Shown here one piece after another: positions 6,419 through 15,325 of a stretch of DNA of 38,520 bases. The notes under the pieces are model-generated. The model was not told the DNA's origin. It saw nothing but the letters and a program-made list of their open reading frames with translations, and searched no databases. Every line of letters begins with the position of its first letter. Position 1 is the stretch's first letter. The position numbers were made by a program, and so were the translations under genes. Source of the stretch: Erysipelotrichales bacterium (lineage in GTDB: Bacteria > Bacillota_I > Bacilli_A > RF39 > UBA660); the NCBI GenBank assembly GCA_022508565.1, contig JAFLUY010000003.1, positions 133,599 to 172,118 on the forward strand. The letters run 5' to 3'.

Positions 6419-7785
6419 ATTATTTCAATTCTATTTTTATTATCATGAATTAGTTCTTTGACAAAGGGACTAATTTTTTTATTTATAATTATATATATAC
6501 AATTTTTAGTTCTTGTAAGTGCAACATAAAATAATCTTCTCTCTTCTTCAAAGGGAATATAATCTTTGTCATTTAAAACAAATCTTAGCATTTTTTCGTT
6601 TTTTATAGTTGAAGGTATATTATCTGAATTGACTAGTATTACATTATTTGCTTCTAATCCTTTTGCTCTGTGTATTGTTAATTTATTCATCCAATCAATA
6701 TTTTCTATATCAGAATTATTTCTTCCAATAATTAATATATCTTTGTCTTTAATCATATTAATTACATCATTTACAGTATATCCAAATAATATTTTTATTG
6801 GCTTTTCTAAATTTTTATTAGAAACTATACTTTTCTTTAATTGTTTTTTATTCTTCATAATAAATCTTGAACTAACACCAATAAGCTCATTACTATTTCT
6901 ATAAGTAAATTTTAAATGAAATATTTTAGTATTCTCAAAATATTGATTAAAATTTACAAAAATATTTAAATTACAACCAGAGAATCTATATATACTTTGC
7001 CAATCATCACCAACAACAAAAATTTTAGAATCACATTTTTTTATTATTTCATGGATAAGATTATATCTAACTAAGGATGTATCTTGGAATTCATCTATTA
7101 TTATATATTTATAATATAAGTTTTTATCTTTAACCTTTTGTGTTGAATTAATAATCATGTCATCAAAATCTATTTTATTAACACTTTCACATTCTCTTTT
7201 ATATATTAAATAAATGTCCATAATTATTTTTATAATTTTCTTTTCATTGAAGAATGTTTTCTTATATAATTTTATAAAATCGTTTAAGCCCATATTATTA
7301 CTTTTAGCAAGCCTAATAAATGTTGAAATAGTTTTCTTTAACTGATAATATTCCTTTGTTTTATAAATAATATCAGTATTCTTATCAGTAAAAAAAATCG
7401 ATTTAATGAATTTATCATTTGTGTACTTAATAAATGATTCAAAATACTCATCTATAATATAATCTAGATAATTGTCTTCTATTATACTTACATTACCTAG
7501 TAATGATAAACCAAGCTTATGAAAAGTGAATACATCTAAGTTATATCCCATCTCTTTTGTTTTATCTACAAGTGATTTAACAGTTTCGTTTGTAAACGAT
7601 ATACAAAGAATCTCATATTCTTTTACTTTAAGAACTTCAATTAAATATCGTATTTTACCAAGTATAGTTAAAGTTTTACCAGAACCTGCTCCAGCTACAA
7701 CTAATGTGGATTTTGCATCGCTTTTAATTGCTTCTATTTGGGTATCATCTAAATAATAATCATTTATTTTAAATATTTCATTCAT
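6409..7785 (-). CDS. Compact UvrD/Rep-family SF1 DNA helicase
   Basis: ATP-driven 3'-5' DNA translocase by family. All core SF1A motifs are visible: Q motif (LDDTQIEAI), Walker A AGAGSGKT (about residues 32-39), Walker B DEFQDTS, motif III GDDWQSIYRFSG, motif IV FTYRNSNELI, motif V HRAKGLEANNV and motif VI RRLFYVALTRTK. At 458 residues it is far shorter than UvrD or PcrA (about 720), so the 1B/2B insertions must be much reduced and the UvrD C-terminal tail is absent. It lies 40 bases downstream of RexA, after a terminator hairpin. No ribosome site precedes the ATG. It could be a HelD- or Rep-like accessory helicase. Confidence 0.85.
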   Translation of the reverse strand: MNEIFKINDYYLDDTQIEAIKSDAKSTLVVAGAGSGKTLTILGKIRYLIEVLKVKEYEILCISFTNETVKSLVDKTKEMGYNLDVFTFHKLGLSLLGNVSIIEDNYLDYIIDEYFESFIKYTNDKFIKSIFFTDKNTDIIYKTKEYYQLKKTISTFIRLAKSNNMGLNDFIKLYKKTFFNEKKIIKIIMDIYLIYKRECESVNKIDFDDMIINSTQKVKDKNLYYKYIIIDEFQDTSLVRYNLIHEIIKKCDSKIFVVGDDWQSIYRFSGCNLNIFVNFNQYFENTKIFHLKFTYRNSNELIGVSSRFIMKNKKQLKKSIVSNKNLEKPIKILFGYTVNDVINMIKDKDILIIGRNNSDIENIDWMNKLTIHRAKGLEANNVILVNSDNIPSTIKNEKMLRFVLNDKDYIPFEEERRLFYVALTRTKNCIYIIINKKISPFVKELIHDNKNRIEIIKK

Positions 7786-7800
7786 ATAATATTTATTAAC

Positions 7801-7827
7801 TAAAAAAGAGAAAATTACTTTTCTCTT
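7801..7827 (-). terminator. Terminator after rexA
   Basis: On the minus strand, AAGAGAAAA / TTTTCTCTT (nine pairs, four-base loop) is followed by a T run. It overlaps the rexA stop codon. The helicase gene begins just 15 bases beyond, so some read-through seems needed for its expression. Confidence 0.75.
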
Positions 7828-10800
7828 AGTTTAGATTTTTAAAAATATCTTTATTTATAGAATATAAATATATATAACAAGACTTATTATACTTTGTTTC
7901 AATATAATTCTTATAACCAGTTAGTTGTTTTTTATATTCATCACTTTCTAGATTAGATAATTTATAATCGATTATATCGAAGTGATCTTCATACTCTAAC
8001 AGTAAATCAATGAATCCGTGATATACTGAGTCATTATCTTTAAATCGAATTTCGTGTTCTTTATAAACTTTTGCATTTTTTATATTTTTAACTTCATCAT
8101 GATTTAAGAAGTTTCTGATTTTTTCTTTATATGAATCATCAATATCTAAATCTTTAAGATTATCATTGTTAAAATCATATACTTCAAATACATAATGCAT
8201 TAATGTACCGAAATCTAACCTTTCTTTTAACTTTCTATCTATTACTTTTGATAATGGTTTAGAAAAATGTTTATTTTCTAACACTTGATTATCAATATTA
8301 AGATTAGTAACAGTTATTTTTTTATTAGATTTATTAATATTTGTTGAATAATTATTTAGTTTCACTAAATTATAATCAGTAGTAATGTTTAGTGAATCTA
8401 AATCAACTGAGTTAATATATTTACTAATTTTATATTTTATTAGTGAAAGAATTTCAGTAAATGATTTTGCATTAATCATTGAAGAACTAGTTATATTAGT
8501 TAAAGGTAAAATTTTCTCATTAAATGAATTAATCATAATTATCTTTTCTTTTGCTCTTGTTAAGGCAACATAGAATAATCTAATTCTTTCGGATAACTCT
8601 TCAACTTTCTCTTTAGTTTTATATAAATCTAACATGAAAGTATTACCAACTCCATCTTTATAAAATGGAGTAATAAAACCGAGATCATTTGAAAATTTAA
8701 ATTTAGAATTATTTGGATCTTTTGTGAAATCAGAATTTAAATAAGGAAGATAAACATAAGGATATTCTAATCCCTTTGAACCATGTATTGTCATTATTGT
8801 AACTGAGTTTGCACCACTGTTTTTATTTGTTGTCATCTTTATGTCTTCATCACTACTTAACATAGAATCAAAGTAATCATTCAAATCATAAATAGTCATA
8901 CCGAAATCATTTAGATTAGCAACACTATTTAAAAAATACTCTAACTTAGTAAGTCTTTCATTAACATCACCAACTATGTTTAATTTACTTATAACATCAA
9001 ATTTATCAATAATAGCGTAAAGCAAATCCTTATTAGATAAAGAATCAGTTAAACTAGATAATTCTAAAGCTAGTTTATATAGATCAGTGTTATCAAAGCT
9101 ATTGTTAACAAATATTTTATATATTTCATCATCACTAATTTTATATACAAATGATCTTGCTATTGATAAAAAAGAATGTTTAAAACTTATATCAAAAGTG
9201 TTTTCTTTAACTTTTATTATTAAGTTAATTAAATTTTTAAGAATATAAATTTCATCTTCATCATTTAACTTAATATCTTTATAAATAGTAGCTGGTATGT
9301 TTTTAAACTCTAAAACCTTTTTTAGTAACTCAAAATTTTTTGATTTATCAACTAATATACAAAAGTCTTTATAAGCAATGTCACGATACTTCATAGTATC
9401 ATTTTCAATATAAGTTACTTTTTCTTGTCTTTCCATTCTACTAATAATATCATCTGCAATAATAAAAGCTTCTGCTTCAGTATAATTATATTGTTTATCT
9501 TCAATATTATATTCTAATATTTCTAAATCATAAGAATCGTTGTGATTATGATCTTTATAAGCCACGTTACCGGAAATCATCTCATGTTGACTCTTATAAT
9601 CAGCTCCACCAACATCATCAAACATGATATTATCAAATATTAAATTAATGTTATCTATAACTTCACATCTTGATCTAAAGTTCATATTTAAATCAATTTT
9701 AAATCCATTTATATCTTTAGAATACTCATCATATTTTTTCTTAAATATATAAGGATTAGCATTTCTAAAACGATAGATAGATTGTTTAACATCACCAACC
9801 ATATAGACATTGTTGTTTTCTATATAAGATATAAATTCTTCTTGAATATCATTAGTATCTTGATATTCATCTATCATAATTTCATAAGTATTATTCTTGA
9901 TATCATTTCGAACATCATCAAAATTTTTAACTAATTCAATTGCTTTTAGAGCAATATCACTAAATTCATAAACATTGTGTTTTGCTTTAAATGAAGTTAT
10001 TCTATCATCTATTCTTTTTAATATTTCTATAATAGCTTCAATATAAACTTTTGTACTTTTATAATGATCAATTAAGGTGTTTTTATCTTCTGATAAATAG
10101 GCAACAATTGTCTTTTTTAATTTATTGCACTCCTCTTTTAATAAAGCGCCATATTCTGTATAGGCATCTCCTCGATTGTCAGCTAACTTCGCACTTTTAA
10201 TTATAAATAACTCATCAAAAGTTGTTGCAGATATTAATGCCTCATAAAAATTGTTATTAGTTTCAATAGCCTTATCTTTAATAGTCTCATCTTTTAAATT
10301 TTCAAGCATAGAAACTAAATCATCTTTTATACAAAATAGATTATCTTCAAATTCTTCAAATTTATCATTTATGTAAGGCTCACTAAAACGAACAGATATG
10401 TAGTTATCTAAGAAATCCTGCTTATTTAAAACATTACTTAAAGATGCGTAATAATTCTTAACTGTTTGTTTAATCTTATTATCATTTTTTATTTCAAAAT
10501 CAGATACTAACTTCAAGAATTTTTCATCTTCATTAGCATATAATTCTTCGAATATATCATCTATTGAATGTTCAATTTCCAAACTAATAATAGATGCATC
10601 CACAATAGAGAAGTCCTTACTTATATTAAGCAAATAGTTATATTTCTTTACTAAACTTTGTGCAAATGAATCAAATGTAGTTATGTATGCAGAATCAAGT
10701 AATTCTGCTTGTTCTTCTAATTCTGGTGTTTCATTTATAATATTTCTAATTCTTTCTTTCATCTCAGCAGCAGCATTATTGGTGAAAGTTAAAATAATGA

Positions 10801-10948
10801 GATTATTAATATTTACTCCTGATTCTAGAATTCTTAATACACGAGATTTTAAAACTGTAGTTTTACCGGAACCAGCACCTGCAGATACAATTATGTTTTT
10901 GTTTTTTTTATCAACAGCTAATTGTTGTAATGGCGTCAAATTACTCAT
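7826..10948 (-). CDS. rexA: ATP-dependent helicase/nuclease subunit A (RexA/AddA)
   Basis: Helicase-nuclease subunit that unwinds and trims double-strand DNA ends for recombination repair with RexB/AddB. It has an N-terminal UvrD-type helicase: Walker A SAGAGSGKT near residue 25, FTNNAAAEMKERI, DEYQDTND, GDVKQSIYRFR, MNFRSR, TIHGSKGLEYPYV and RLFYVALTRAKEK. The C-terminal PD-(D/E)XK nuclease shows GFIDLLLEYED and IDYKLS. The length of 1040 residues is slightly short of the usual 1200. The ATG at 10948 is chosen because GGAGG lies eight bases upstream. It overlaps the rexB stop by eight bases, indicating translational coupling. Confidence 0.95.
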   Translation of the reverse strand: MSNLTPLQQLAVDKKNKNIIVSAGAGSGKTTVLKSRVLRILESGVNINNLIILTFTNNAAAEMKERIRNIINETPELEEQAELLDSAYITTFDSFAQSLVKKYNYLLNISKDFSIVDASIISLEIEHSIDDIFEELYANEDEKFLKLVSDFEIKNDNKIKQTVKNYYASLSNVLNKQDFLDNYISVRFSEPYINDKFEEFEDNLFCIKDDLVSMLENLKDETIKDKAIETNNNFYEALISATTFDELFIIKSAKLADNRGDAYTEYGALLKEECNKLKKTIVAYLSEDKNTLIDHYKSTKVYIEAIIEILKRIDDRITSFKAKHNVYEFSDIALKAIELVKNFDDVRNDIKNNTYEIMIDEYQDTNDIQEEFISYIENNNVYMVGDVKQSIYRFRNANPYIFKKKYDEYSKDINGFKIDLNMNFRSRCEVIDNINLIFDNIMFDDVGGADYKSQHEMISGNVAYKDHNHNDSYDLEILEYNIEDKQYNYTEAEAFIIADDIISRMERQEKVTYIENDTMKYRDIAYKDFCILVDKSKNFELLKKVLEFKNIPATIYKDIKLNDEDEIYILKNLINLIIKVKENTFDISFKHSFLSIARSFVYKISDDEIYKIFVNNSFDNTDLYKLALELSSLTDSLSNKDLLYAIIDKFDVISKLNIVGDVNERLTKLEYFLNSVANLNDFGMTIYDLNDYFDSMLSSDEDIKMTTNKNSGANSVTIMTIHGSKGLEYPYVYLPYLNSDFTKDPNNSKFKFSNDLGFITPFYKDGVGNTFMLDLYKTKEKVEELSERIRLFYVALTRAKEKIIMINSFNEKILPLTNITSSSMINAKSFTEILSLIKYKISKYINSVDLDSLNITTDYNLVKLNNYSTNINKSNKKITVTNLNIDNQVLENKHFSKPLSKVIDRKLKERLDFGTLMHYVFEVYDFNNDNLKDLDIDDSYKEKIRNFLNHDEVKNIKNAKVYKEHEIRFKDNDSVYHGFIDLLLEYEDHFDIIDYKLSNLESDEYKKQLTGYKNYIETKYNKSCYIYLYSINKDIFKNLN

Positions 10949-13322
10949 AGTCATCACCTCCAGGGGCCTTTAATGTTTGATAATTAAAATCTTTAAATTT
11001 TCTAAAGCATATATCCTTATAATCGCAGTAATCGCATCCATCTGCTTTGCCTTCAATTTTAATAGGATGAATTTTAAAATCTCCATCACTAACTTTGTCA
11101 ATAACATTTATTATTAAGTTTTCCATCAAATTACAAAGTTCATCTCTTTCTTCTAAAGAAAGTATGGTTTTCGTTTTCTTTAACTCACCATCTTTTGTAC
11201 TCAATGATTTTATAACTTCAGACTTTTCATATGTATTATCAAATTTAGATATTAGAGAAACACTATCAAAAGTAATTCCTTCAAGTTTTAAGCTTTTTTT
11301 CTTTTCATCTAATGCATTTTTATCTGGCATATAGTTATTTTCTGTATTTAATATATGTTGGATATATAAACCAGCAACTTCATAGTTATCATCTAGAGAT
11401 TTAAGTAAATATAAATAAATTGGAAGTTGTGTAGACAAACCAAATTCTAATAAATCAGTATTAATGCTTTGTGCACTTGTTGTTTTATAATCCACAACTA
11501 ATAAACTATTGTTTAAAACTAAGATCTTATCAACAAAACCTTTTATTTTTGTTTTTATTTTTCTTTGTTTTTCAACAACAATTTCTTTTTCATATAAAGC
11601 ATTTTCATGTGAAGAGTGTTTGTATTGTTCTTTAATTGTCTCAACTACAAACCTAATTTCTTCTTTTAAAGATTTGATAAAATATTTTTCTTTATTAGTT
11701 AAAGTTGATGATTGATAAGTCTTTTTAATATACTCATCATATGCATCATCAACACTTATTTTATCCTCAAGAGTTTCTTCAAGTACATAGTGAAATAAAT
11801 TACCAATAAATTGTTCTAATGTTGTTTCAAACTCATTTATTTTTAAAATATGATTAACATAAAATCTAAATGGGCATTTATAAAAAGTTGAAATATTAGT
11901 ATAAGAAAATGTTATCTTATCATCAATTTCACTTACTAATAATTTATTATCAATCCCAGTAAATTTATTATCATACGATTTATAAATATCAGGATAACTA
12001 TTATAAAGTATTTCTAAGTTATCATTAACTTCATTAAACTTTATTAAAGAATCTAAAGATTTAGATAAACTTAGTTTATTGTATTCATTTGAATAATCAG
12101 AAATAAATTCGGCTTCTTTAACTGTAGTAAATATATTCAGATTGCATAAAAAAGATTTAGAGTAAGTTGCAAATGGCGAATTAAGTTTATATGTAATTGT
12201 GCAATTCTTAATATTAGAAATTGCTTTAATATATTGTTCTTTGATCGCTTTGTTATATTCATTTGAAGTTTCTAAGTACTCAGGCTTTATATCATCATTA
12301 ATATAATCCTCATCTCTTTTTAATTTTGGAATAGAACCAAGATTAAAACCAATTAAGAAGACATATTCATCATCATAAAAAACATTGTCAATGATATTAG
12401 TTGTAACTATTTCATTTTCATGATGAGTATTATTAATTTTAATATTCTTCATTTCTTCTTCAATTAAATTTCTAATAGATTTAATATCATCACACCAATA
12501 GTATGTATTAAGCATATTTGAAAGTCTATCTATAACAATTTGATTCTCTTTATTGTTTTCATAATCAAACTTTTTTTTAATTTTATATAATAATAAATCT
12601 AAATTATTATCAAGATTATCTAAGAAAAATTTAGCAACACCGGTTTTAAAAAGAGAAGTTTCTGATGGTAAATAAACTGATAATTTATATTGTCTCATAA
12701 GCATATTAAAAACAAAAGAATATTCTTCTGAATAATTAGCTATGTAGATCTTATTTGCAGGTATTCCATCACTTAATAGTTTAGAAATATTTTCAAATAC
12801 GTATGCAGTTTCATCATAAATTGTATCAAATTCATGTATTGTTTGTTTTAAGTTTTTATTTTCTTTTTCAATATATTCAATTTCTATTAATTCGCTTATT
12901 AAGTTTAGTAAGTATTTATCAAATTTTTTTATATAATCAAAACCATAAATATAAAGTTTCTTTTTTGATTTTAATAAGTTTAGAAATAGTTTATCAATAA
13001 TTAGCAAGTCTTTATCTAGTAAATATTTTTTTAATGATAGTAAGTTATTTAATTTATCATTGTCATATTTATCTTCATTTATATAATATAAATTTTTTAT
13101 ATAATCTTTAGCTACTCCATAATTAACATTTAAGTAATTCATGACATTAAAAATTGTTTCATTGTTATAGTCGAATAATAATCCTTTTTTTAAATCATTA
13201 AATGTCATTATTTTGATGCTTATAAGTTTGTTGTTATCATCTATATAATCTAGTACTTTATTTTTAATATTGTTAGGCACTAGAAGAATAGAATCATGGA
13301 CCATGTTGTTAATAAACTTCAT
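10941..13322 (-). CDS. rexB: ATP-dependent nuclease subunit B (RexB/AddB)
   Basis: Partner of RexA in double-strand break processing. The C-terminal nuclease domain shows GFVDK and VDYKTT. Four cysteines typical of the AddB iron-sulfur cluster are present: Cys483 (in FYKCPFRFY) and Cys763, Cys766 and Cys772 (CDYCDYKDIC). The N-terminal helicase-like half has no Walker A motif (the start reads VHDSILLVPNNIKN), so this subunit should not hydrolyse ATP; that matches streptococcal RexB rather than Bacillus AddB. At 793 residues it is shorter than either (about 1100). The ATG at 13322 follows AGGTGA; an upstream in-frame TTG is less likely. It is first in the rexB-rexA operon. Confidence 0.9.
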   Translation of the reverse strand: MKFINNMVHDSILLVPNNIKNKVLDYIDDNNKLISIKIMTFNDLKKGLLFDYNNETIFNVMNYLNVNYGVAKDYIKNLYYINEDKYDNDKLNNLLSLKKYLLDKDLLIIDKLFLNLLKSKKKLYIYGFDYIKKFDKYLLNLISELIEIEYIEKENKNLKQTIHEFDTIYDETAYVFENISKLLSDGIPANKIYIANYSEEYSFVFNMLMRQYKLSVYLPSETSLFKTGVAKFFLDNLDNNLDLLLYKIKKKFDYENNKENQIVIDRLSNMLNTYYWCDDIKSIRNLIEEEMKNIKINNTHHENEIVTTNIIDNVFYDDEYVFLIGFNLGSIPKLKRDEDYINDDIKPEYLETSNEYNKAIKEQYIKAISNIKNCTITYKLNSPFATYSKSFLCNLNIFTTVKEAEFISDYSNEYNKLSLSKSLDSLIKFNEVNDNLEILYNSYPDIYKSYDNKFTGIDNKLLVSEIDDKITFSYTNISTFYKCPFRFYVNHILKINEFETTLEQFIGNLFHYVLEETLEDKISVDDAYDEYIKKTYQSSTLTNKEKYFIKSLKEEIRFVVETIKEQYKHSSHENALYEKEIVVEKQRKIKTKIKGFVDKILVLNNSLLVVDYKTTSAQSINTDLLEFGLSTQLPIYLYLLKSLDDNYEVAGLYIQHILNTENNYMPDKNALDEKKKSLKLEGITFDSVSLISKFDNTYEKSEVIKSLSTKDGELKKTKTILSLEERDELCNLMENLIINVIDKVSDGDFKIHPIKIEGKADGCDYCDYKDICFRKFKDFNYQTLKAPGGDDYE

Positions 13323-13338
13323 AAAATCACCTAACAAT

Positions 13339-13347
13339 ATTATATCA
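13339..13347 (-). promoter_or_regulatory. Extended -10 promoter of rexBA
   Basis: On the minus strand, TGA TATAAT lies just before the AGGTGAT ribosome site. The region upstream is A/T only and gives no -35 match. Confidence 0.5.
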
Positions 13348-13362
13348 TTTTATTTAATTATA

Positions 13363-13392
13363 AAAATAAAAAAGAACTAAATATTAGTTCTT
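13363..13392 (-). terminator. Terminator after the M15 carboxypeptidase gene
   Basis: Minus strand: AAGAACTAA / TTAGTTCTT, nine pairs and a three-base loop, then a long T run. The stop codon at 13391-13393 lies at the base of the stem. Confidence 0.85.
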
Positions 13393-14383
13393 AATTTGCA
13401 TATTTACTTGTGATTCCTAAGTATGATTCTAGAGTGATCCAATCACCATCATTATAAAGTGTTAAAGCCAATTCTTTACCAACATATCTTACATGCCATG
13501 ATTCATACATATATCCAGTTTCGTCTTCTTTTCCTTGTGGGTATCTTATAATAAATCCGTATTTATAAGCATTATCGTTAATCCATTTTGCTTCAACAGT
13601 TCCATTAAAACTTTTACTTGGATTATTAATATCAAAACATAAAGCAGTTTGATGTTCCGAATATCCTGCACGAGCTGAATATTTATCAGCTGCTTCCTTA
13701 CCATCTCGTTTAACATAACCATTATATAAGCTTTCTTGTAATTTGTATGGACGGTATCCACTTTGAATCCATAAGTTAAGTCCAACTGCTTGCGCATCAG
13801 CTTTCATCTCCTGCCAAGCATTATAAGCTTCCAGATTTATACAATCATTACATACTTTAGTAGCAGATGTAGGTGTTTTATATGTATTAGTTGGTACATA
13901 ATCTTGAGGCACAGGATATGTTTTATTAACAATTATCATTCCATCTACGTAAGTAACACCATTTATTGTTTCAATTTTATATCCTTTACTAGAAACACCA
14001 TTGTAAACTACGTTATCTGATTTTTTAGTAGTAGTTGAAATAGTCGTCGTTGTAGTAGAAGAGATGTTTTCTGTCTTTTTTGTTGTAGGTTCATTTTTTT
14101 CTTCTGAAATTACAAATTCGGATTCATTGTCTTTATCTTTTGTTTCTTTTTCACAAATATGGTTAATCGTACAATTATAACAACTATCATAGAATATATA
14201 TCCAAATAGTTTTGGAATGAATAAAACAATAAACATTATTAAAGCATACTTTAATGCATTTAAGTATGACTTTCTATTACTTTTATATAATCTAAACATG
14301 ATTAAATATAGAATTGGCACACCAATCCAAATAAATGTATAAAGATAAAAAATTATATTTGTTATCAATGTTGCTTTGCACAT
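13391..14383 (-). CDS. Membrane-anchored D-alanyl-D-alanine carboxypeptidase (peptidase M15, VanY/DacB-like)
   Basis: Zinc metallopeptidase of the LAS family that trims peptidoglycan stem peptides outside the cell. The N-terminus holds two hydrophobic segments (about residues 8-30 and 44-64). A Ser/Thr/Lys-rich linker (about 80-125) follows, then the catalytic domain. Zinc and catalytic residues are visible: SGYRP (208-212), SxH...D with His244 and Asp251 (SEHQTALCFD), and Glu294...His297 (ESWH). The usual Gly of SxHxxG is Ala here. The ATG at 14383 follows AAAAGGTGATAA; an in-frame GTG at 14392 lies inside that site. This is the second carboxypeptidase in the window, chemically distinct from the serine enzyme at 1173. 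Confidence 0.9.
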   Translation of the reverse strand: MCKATLITNIIFYLYTFIWIGVPILYLIMFRLYKSNRKSYLNALKYALIMFIVLFIPKLFGYIFYDSCYNCTINHICEKETKDKDNESEFVISEEKNEPTTKKTENISSTTTTTISTTTKKSDNVVYNGVSSKGYKIETINGVTYVDGMIIVNKTYPVPQDYVPTNTYKTPTSATKVCNDCINLEAYNAWQEMKADAQAVGLNLWIQSGYRPYKLQESLYNGYVKRDGKEAADKYSARAGYSEHQTALCFDINNPSKSFNGTVEAKWINDNAYKYGFIIRYPQGKEDETGYMYESWHVRYVGKELALTLYNDGDWITLESYLGITSKYAN

Positions 14384-14454
14384 ATTTATCACCTTTTAAT
14401 ATAATACTTTCTACTTGTGATTATTTTATGAAATAACATTTTTATTATTCTTAA

Positions 14455-14488
14455 CTATTATAAAATTGGAGGGAAAAGCCTCCAATTT
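14455..14488 (-). terminator. Terminator after the Lys/Thr-rich membrane protein gene
   Basis: Stem AAATTGGAGG / CCTCCAATTT, ten pairs with a six-base loop. On the minus strand it runs into TTTTATAA. It may work in both directions. Confidence 0.75.
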
Positions 14489-14502
14489 ATTTATCTTAAA
14501 AA

Positions 14503-15213
14503 TTATTTTCTTTTCCAGATATTAACTACCATTATTAGCATACCTATAGCTTCAATTACTAAAGAAGCAGTAATTAATATTCTAGTTGCTTGAACAGTTA
14601 AATCAATTTCACTTGATAAGTAAGTAGTTAATACTAAAACGAATAAACCAATTATTACTACTAAGATTCCTAAATCAACTCTTTTACTGATTTTATCATC
14701 TTTTTTTACTTCAGGAATTACTTCAACTTTTTCTTGAGTAACTTCTTTTGTAGCTTCTACTTTAACTTCTTCAATTTTAACTTCTTCCCATTTTGGTTGT
14801 TCAGCTACTGGTTTTTCTTCTTTAATTGGAGCAACAACAGTTTTTGGTTTAGTTGCTGTTTTCTTTACATTTGTGTTTTTACTAGTTGTAGTTTTCTTAG
14901 GTGTATTTGTCTTTTTAGCAGTAGTTGAAGTTTTTTTAGCAGTAGAAGTCTTTGTATTTGTAGTTTTCTTAGGTGTACTTTTAGTAGTATTAGACTTTTT
15001 AGTTGTGTTAGTTTTTGCTGCGTTACTAGTTGTAGCTTTTTTAGCTGTACTAGTTTTATTTGAATTACTCTTACTAGTTGTAGTTTTCTTAACTGTAGTT
15101 GATTTAGCTGAGTTTGTTTTAGCAGCAGTTCCTTTATTAGTATTAGTTTTTTTGTTATTAGCAGTAGTTTTACTATTAGTAGTTTTCTTCTTTGTATCCT
15201 TTGTATCTGCCAT
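14503..15213 (-). CDS. Lys/Thr/Ala-rich low-complexity protein with C-terminal membrane hairpin
   Basis: The first 125 or so residues are almost entirely Lys, Thr, Ser, Asn and Ala, in repeats such as KKTTT, AKKT and TKKST. This composition resembles histone H1-like or bacterial AlgP/HctB-like tails. An acidic stretch follows (about 130-175: KEEKPVAEQPKWEE, VEATKEV), then two hydrophobic segments (about 180-200 and 210-232) ending in WKRK. It therefore looks like a membrane protein with a long, very basic disordered domain, placed in the cytosol or in the wall depending on topology. There is no signal peptide. Start: ATG after AGAGGTGAT. The coding bias at the DNA level is strongly repetitive. 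No family name is claimed. Confidence 0.8.
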   Translation of the reverse strand: MADTKDTKKKTTNSKTTANNKKTNTNKGTAAKTNSAKSTTVKKTTTSKSNSNKTSTAKKATTSNAAKTNTTKKSNTTKSTPKKTTNTKTSTAKKTSTTAKKTNTPKKTTTSKNTNVKKTATKPKTVVAPIKEEKPVAEQPKWEEVKIEEVKVEATKEVTQEKVEVIPEVKKDDKISKRVDLGILVVIIGLFVLVLTTYLSSEIDLTVQATRILITASLVIEAIGMLIMVVNIWKRK

Positions 15214-15228
15214 ATATAATCACCTCTA

Positions 15229-15257
15229 TTATAATTATAATTATTCTTTTTTTAAAA
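15229..15257 (-). promoter_or_regulatory. Promoter of the Lys/Thr-rich membrane protein gene
   Basis: Minus strand: TTGTAT, 17 bases, TATAAT, with a second TATAAT immediately after. It is back to back with the promoter at 15280-15308. Confidence 0.7.
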
Positions 15258-15279
15258 TACAAGAGAAACGATAAGAGAA

Positions 15280-15308
15280 TTTACTTTTCTTTGCAAATAT
15301 TTTATAAT
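15280..15308 (+). promoter_or_regulatory. Promoter of the SNase-like gene
   Basis: TTTACT, 17 bases, TATAAT, 17 bases before the start codon. Confidence 0.7.
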
Positions 15309-15325
15309 AGTACCCAGGTGGTAGA

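Noticed and set aside
6267-6461. Second plus-strand frame at the end of the rubrerythrin gene
   Set aside because: It overlaps the well-supported rubredoxin domain in another frame and reads through the terminator.
14873-15274. Open plus-strand frame of 133 codons rich in Val, Leu and Phe
   Set aside because: It is the antisense shadow of the Lys/Thr-rich gene: repeated AAG/ACT codons read as Val/Leu/Phe on the other strand. It has no ribosome site.
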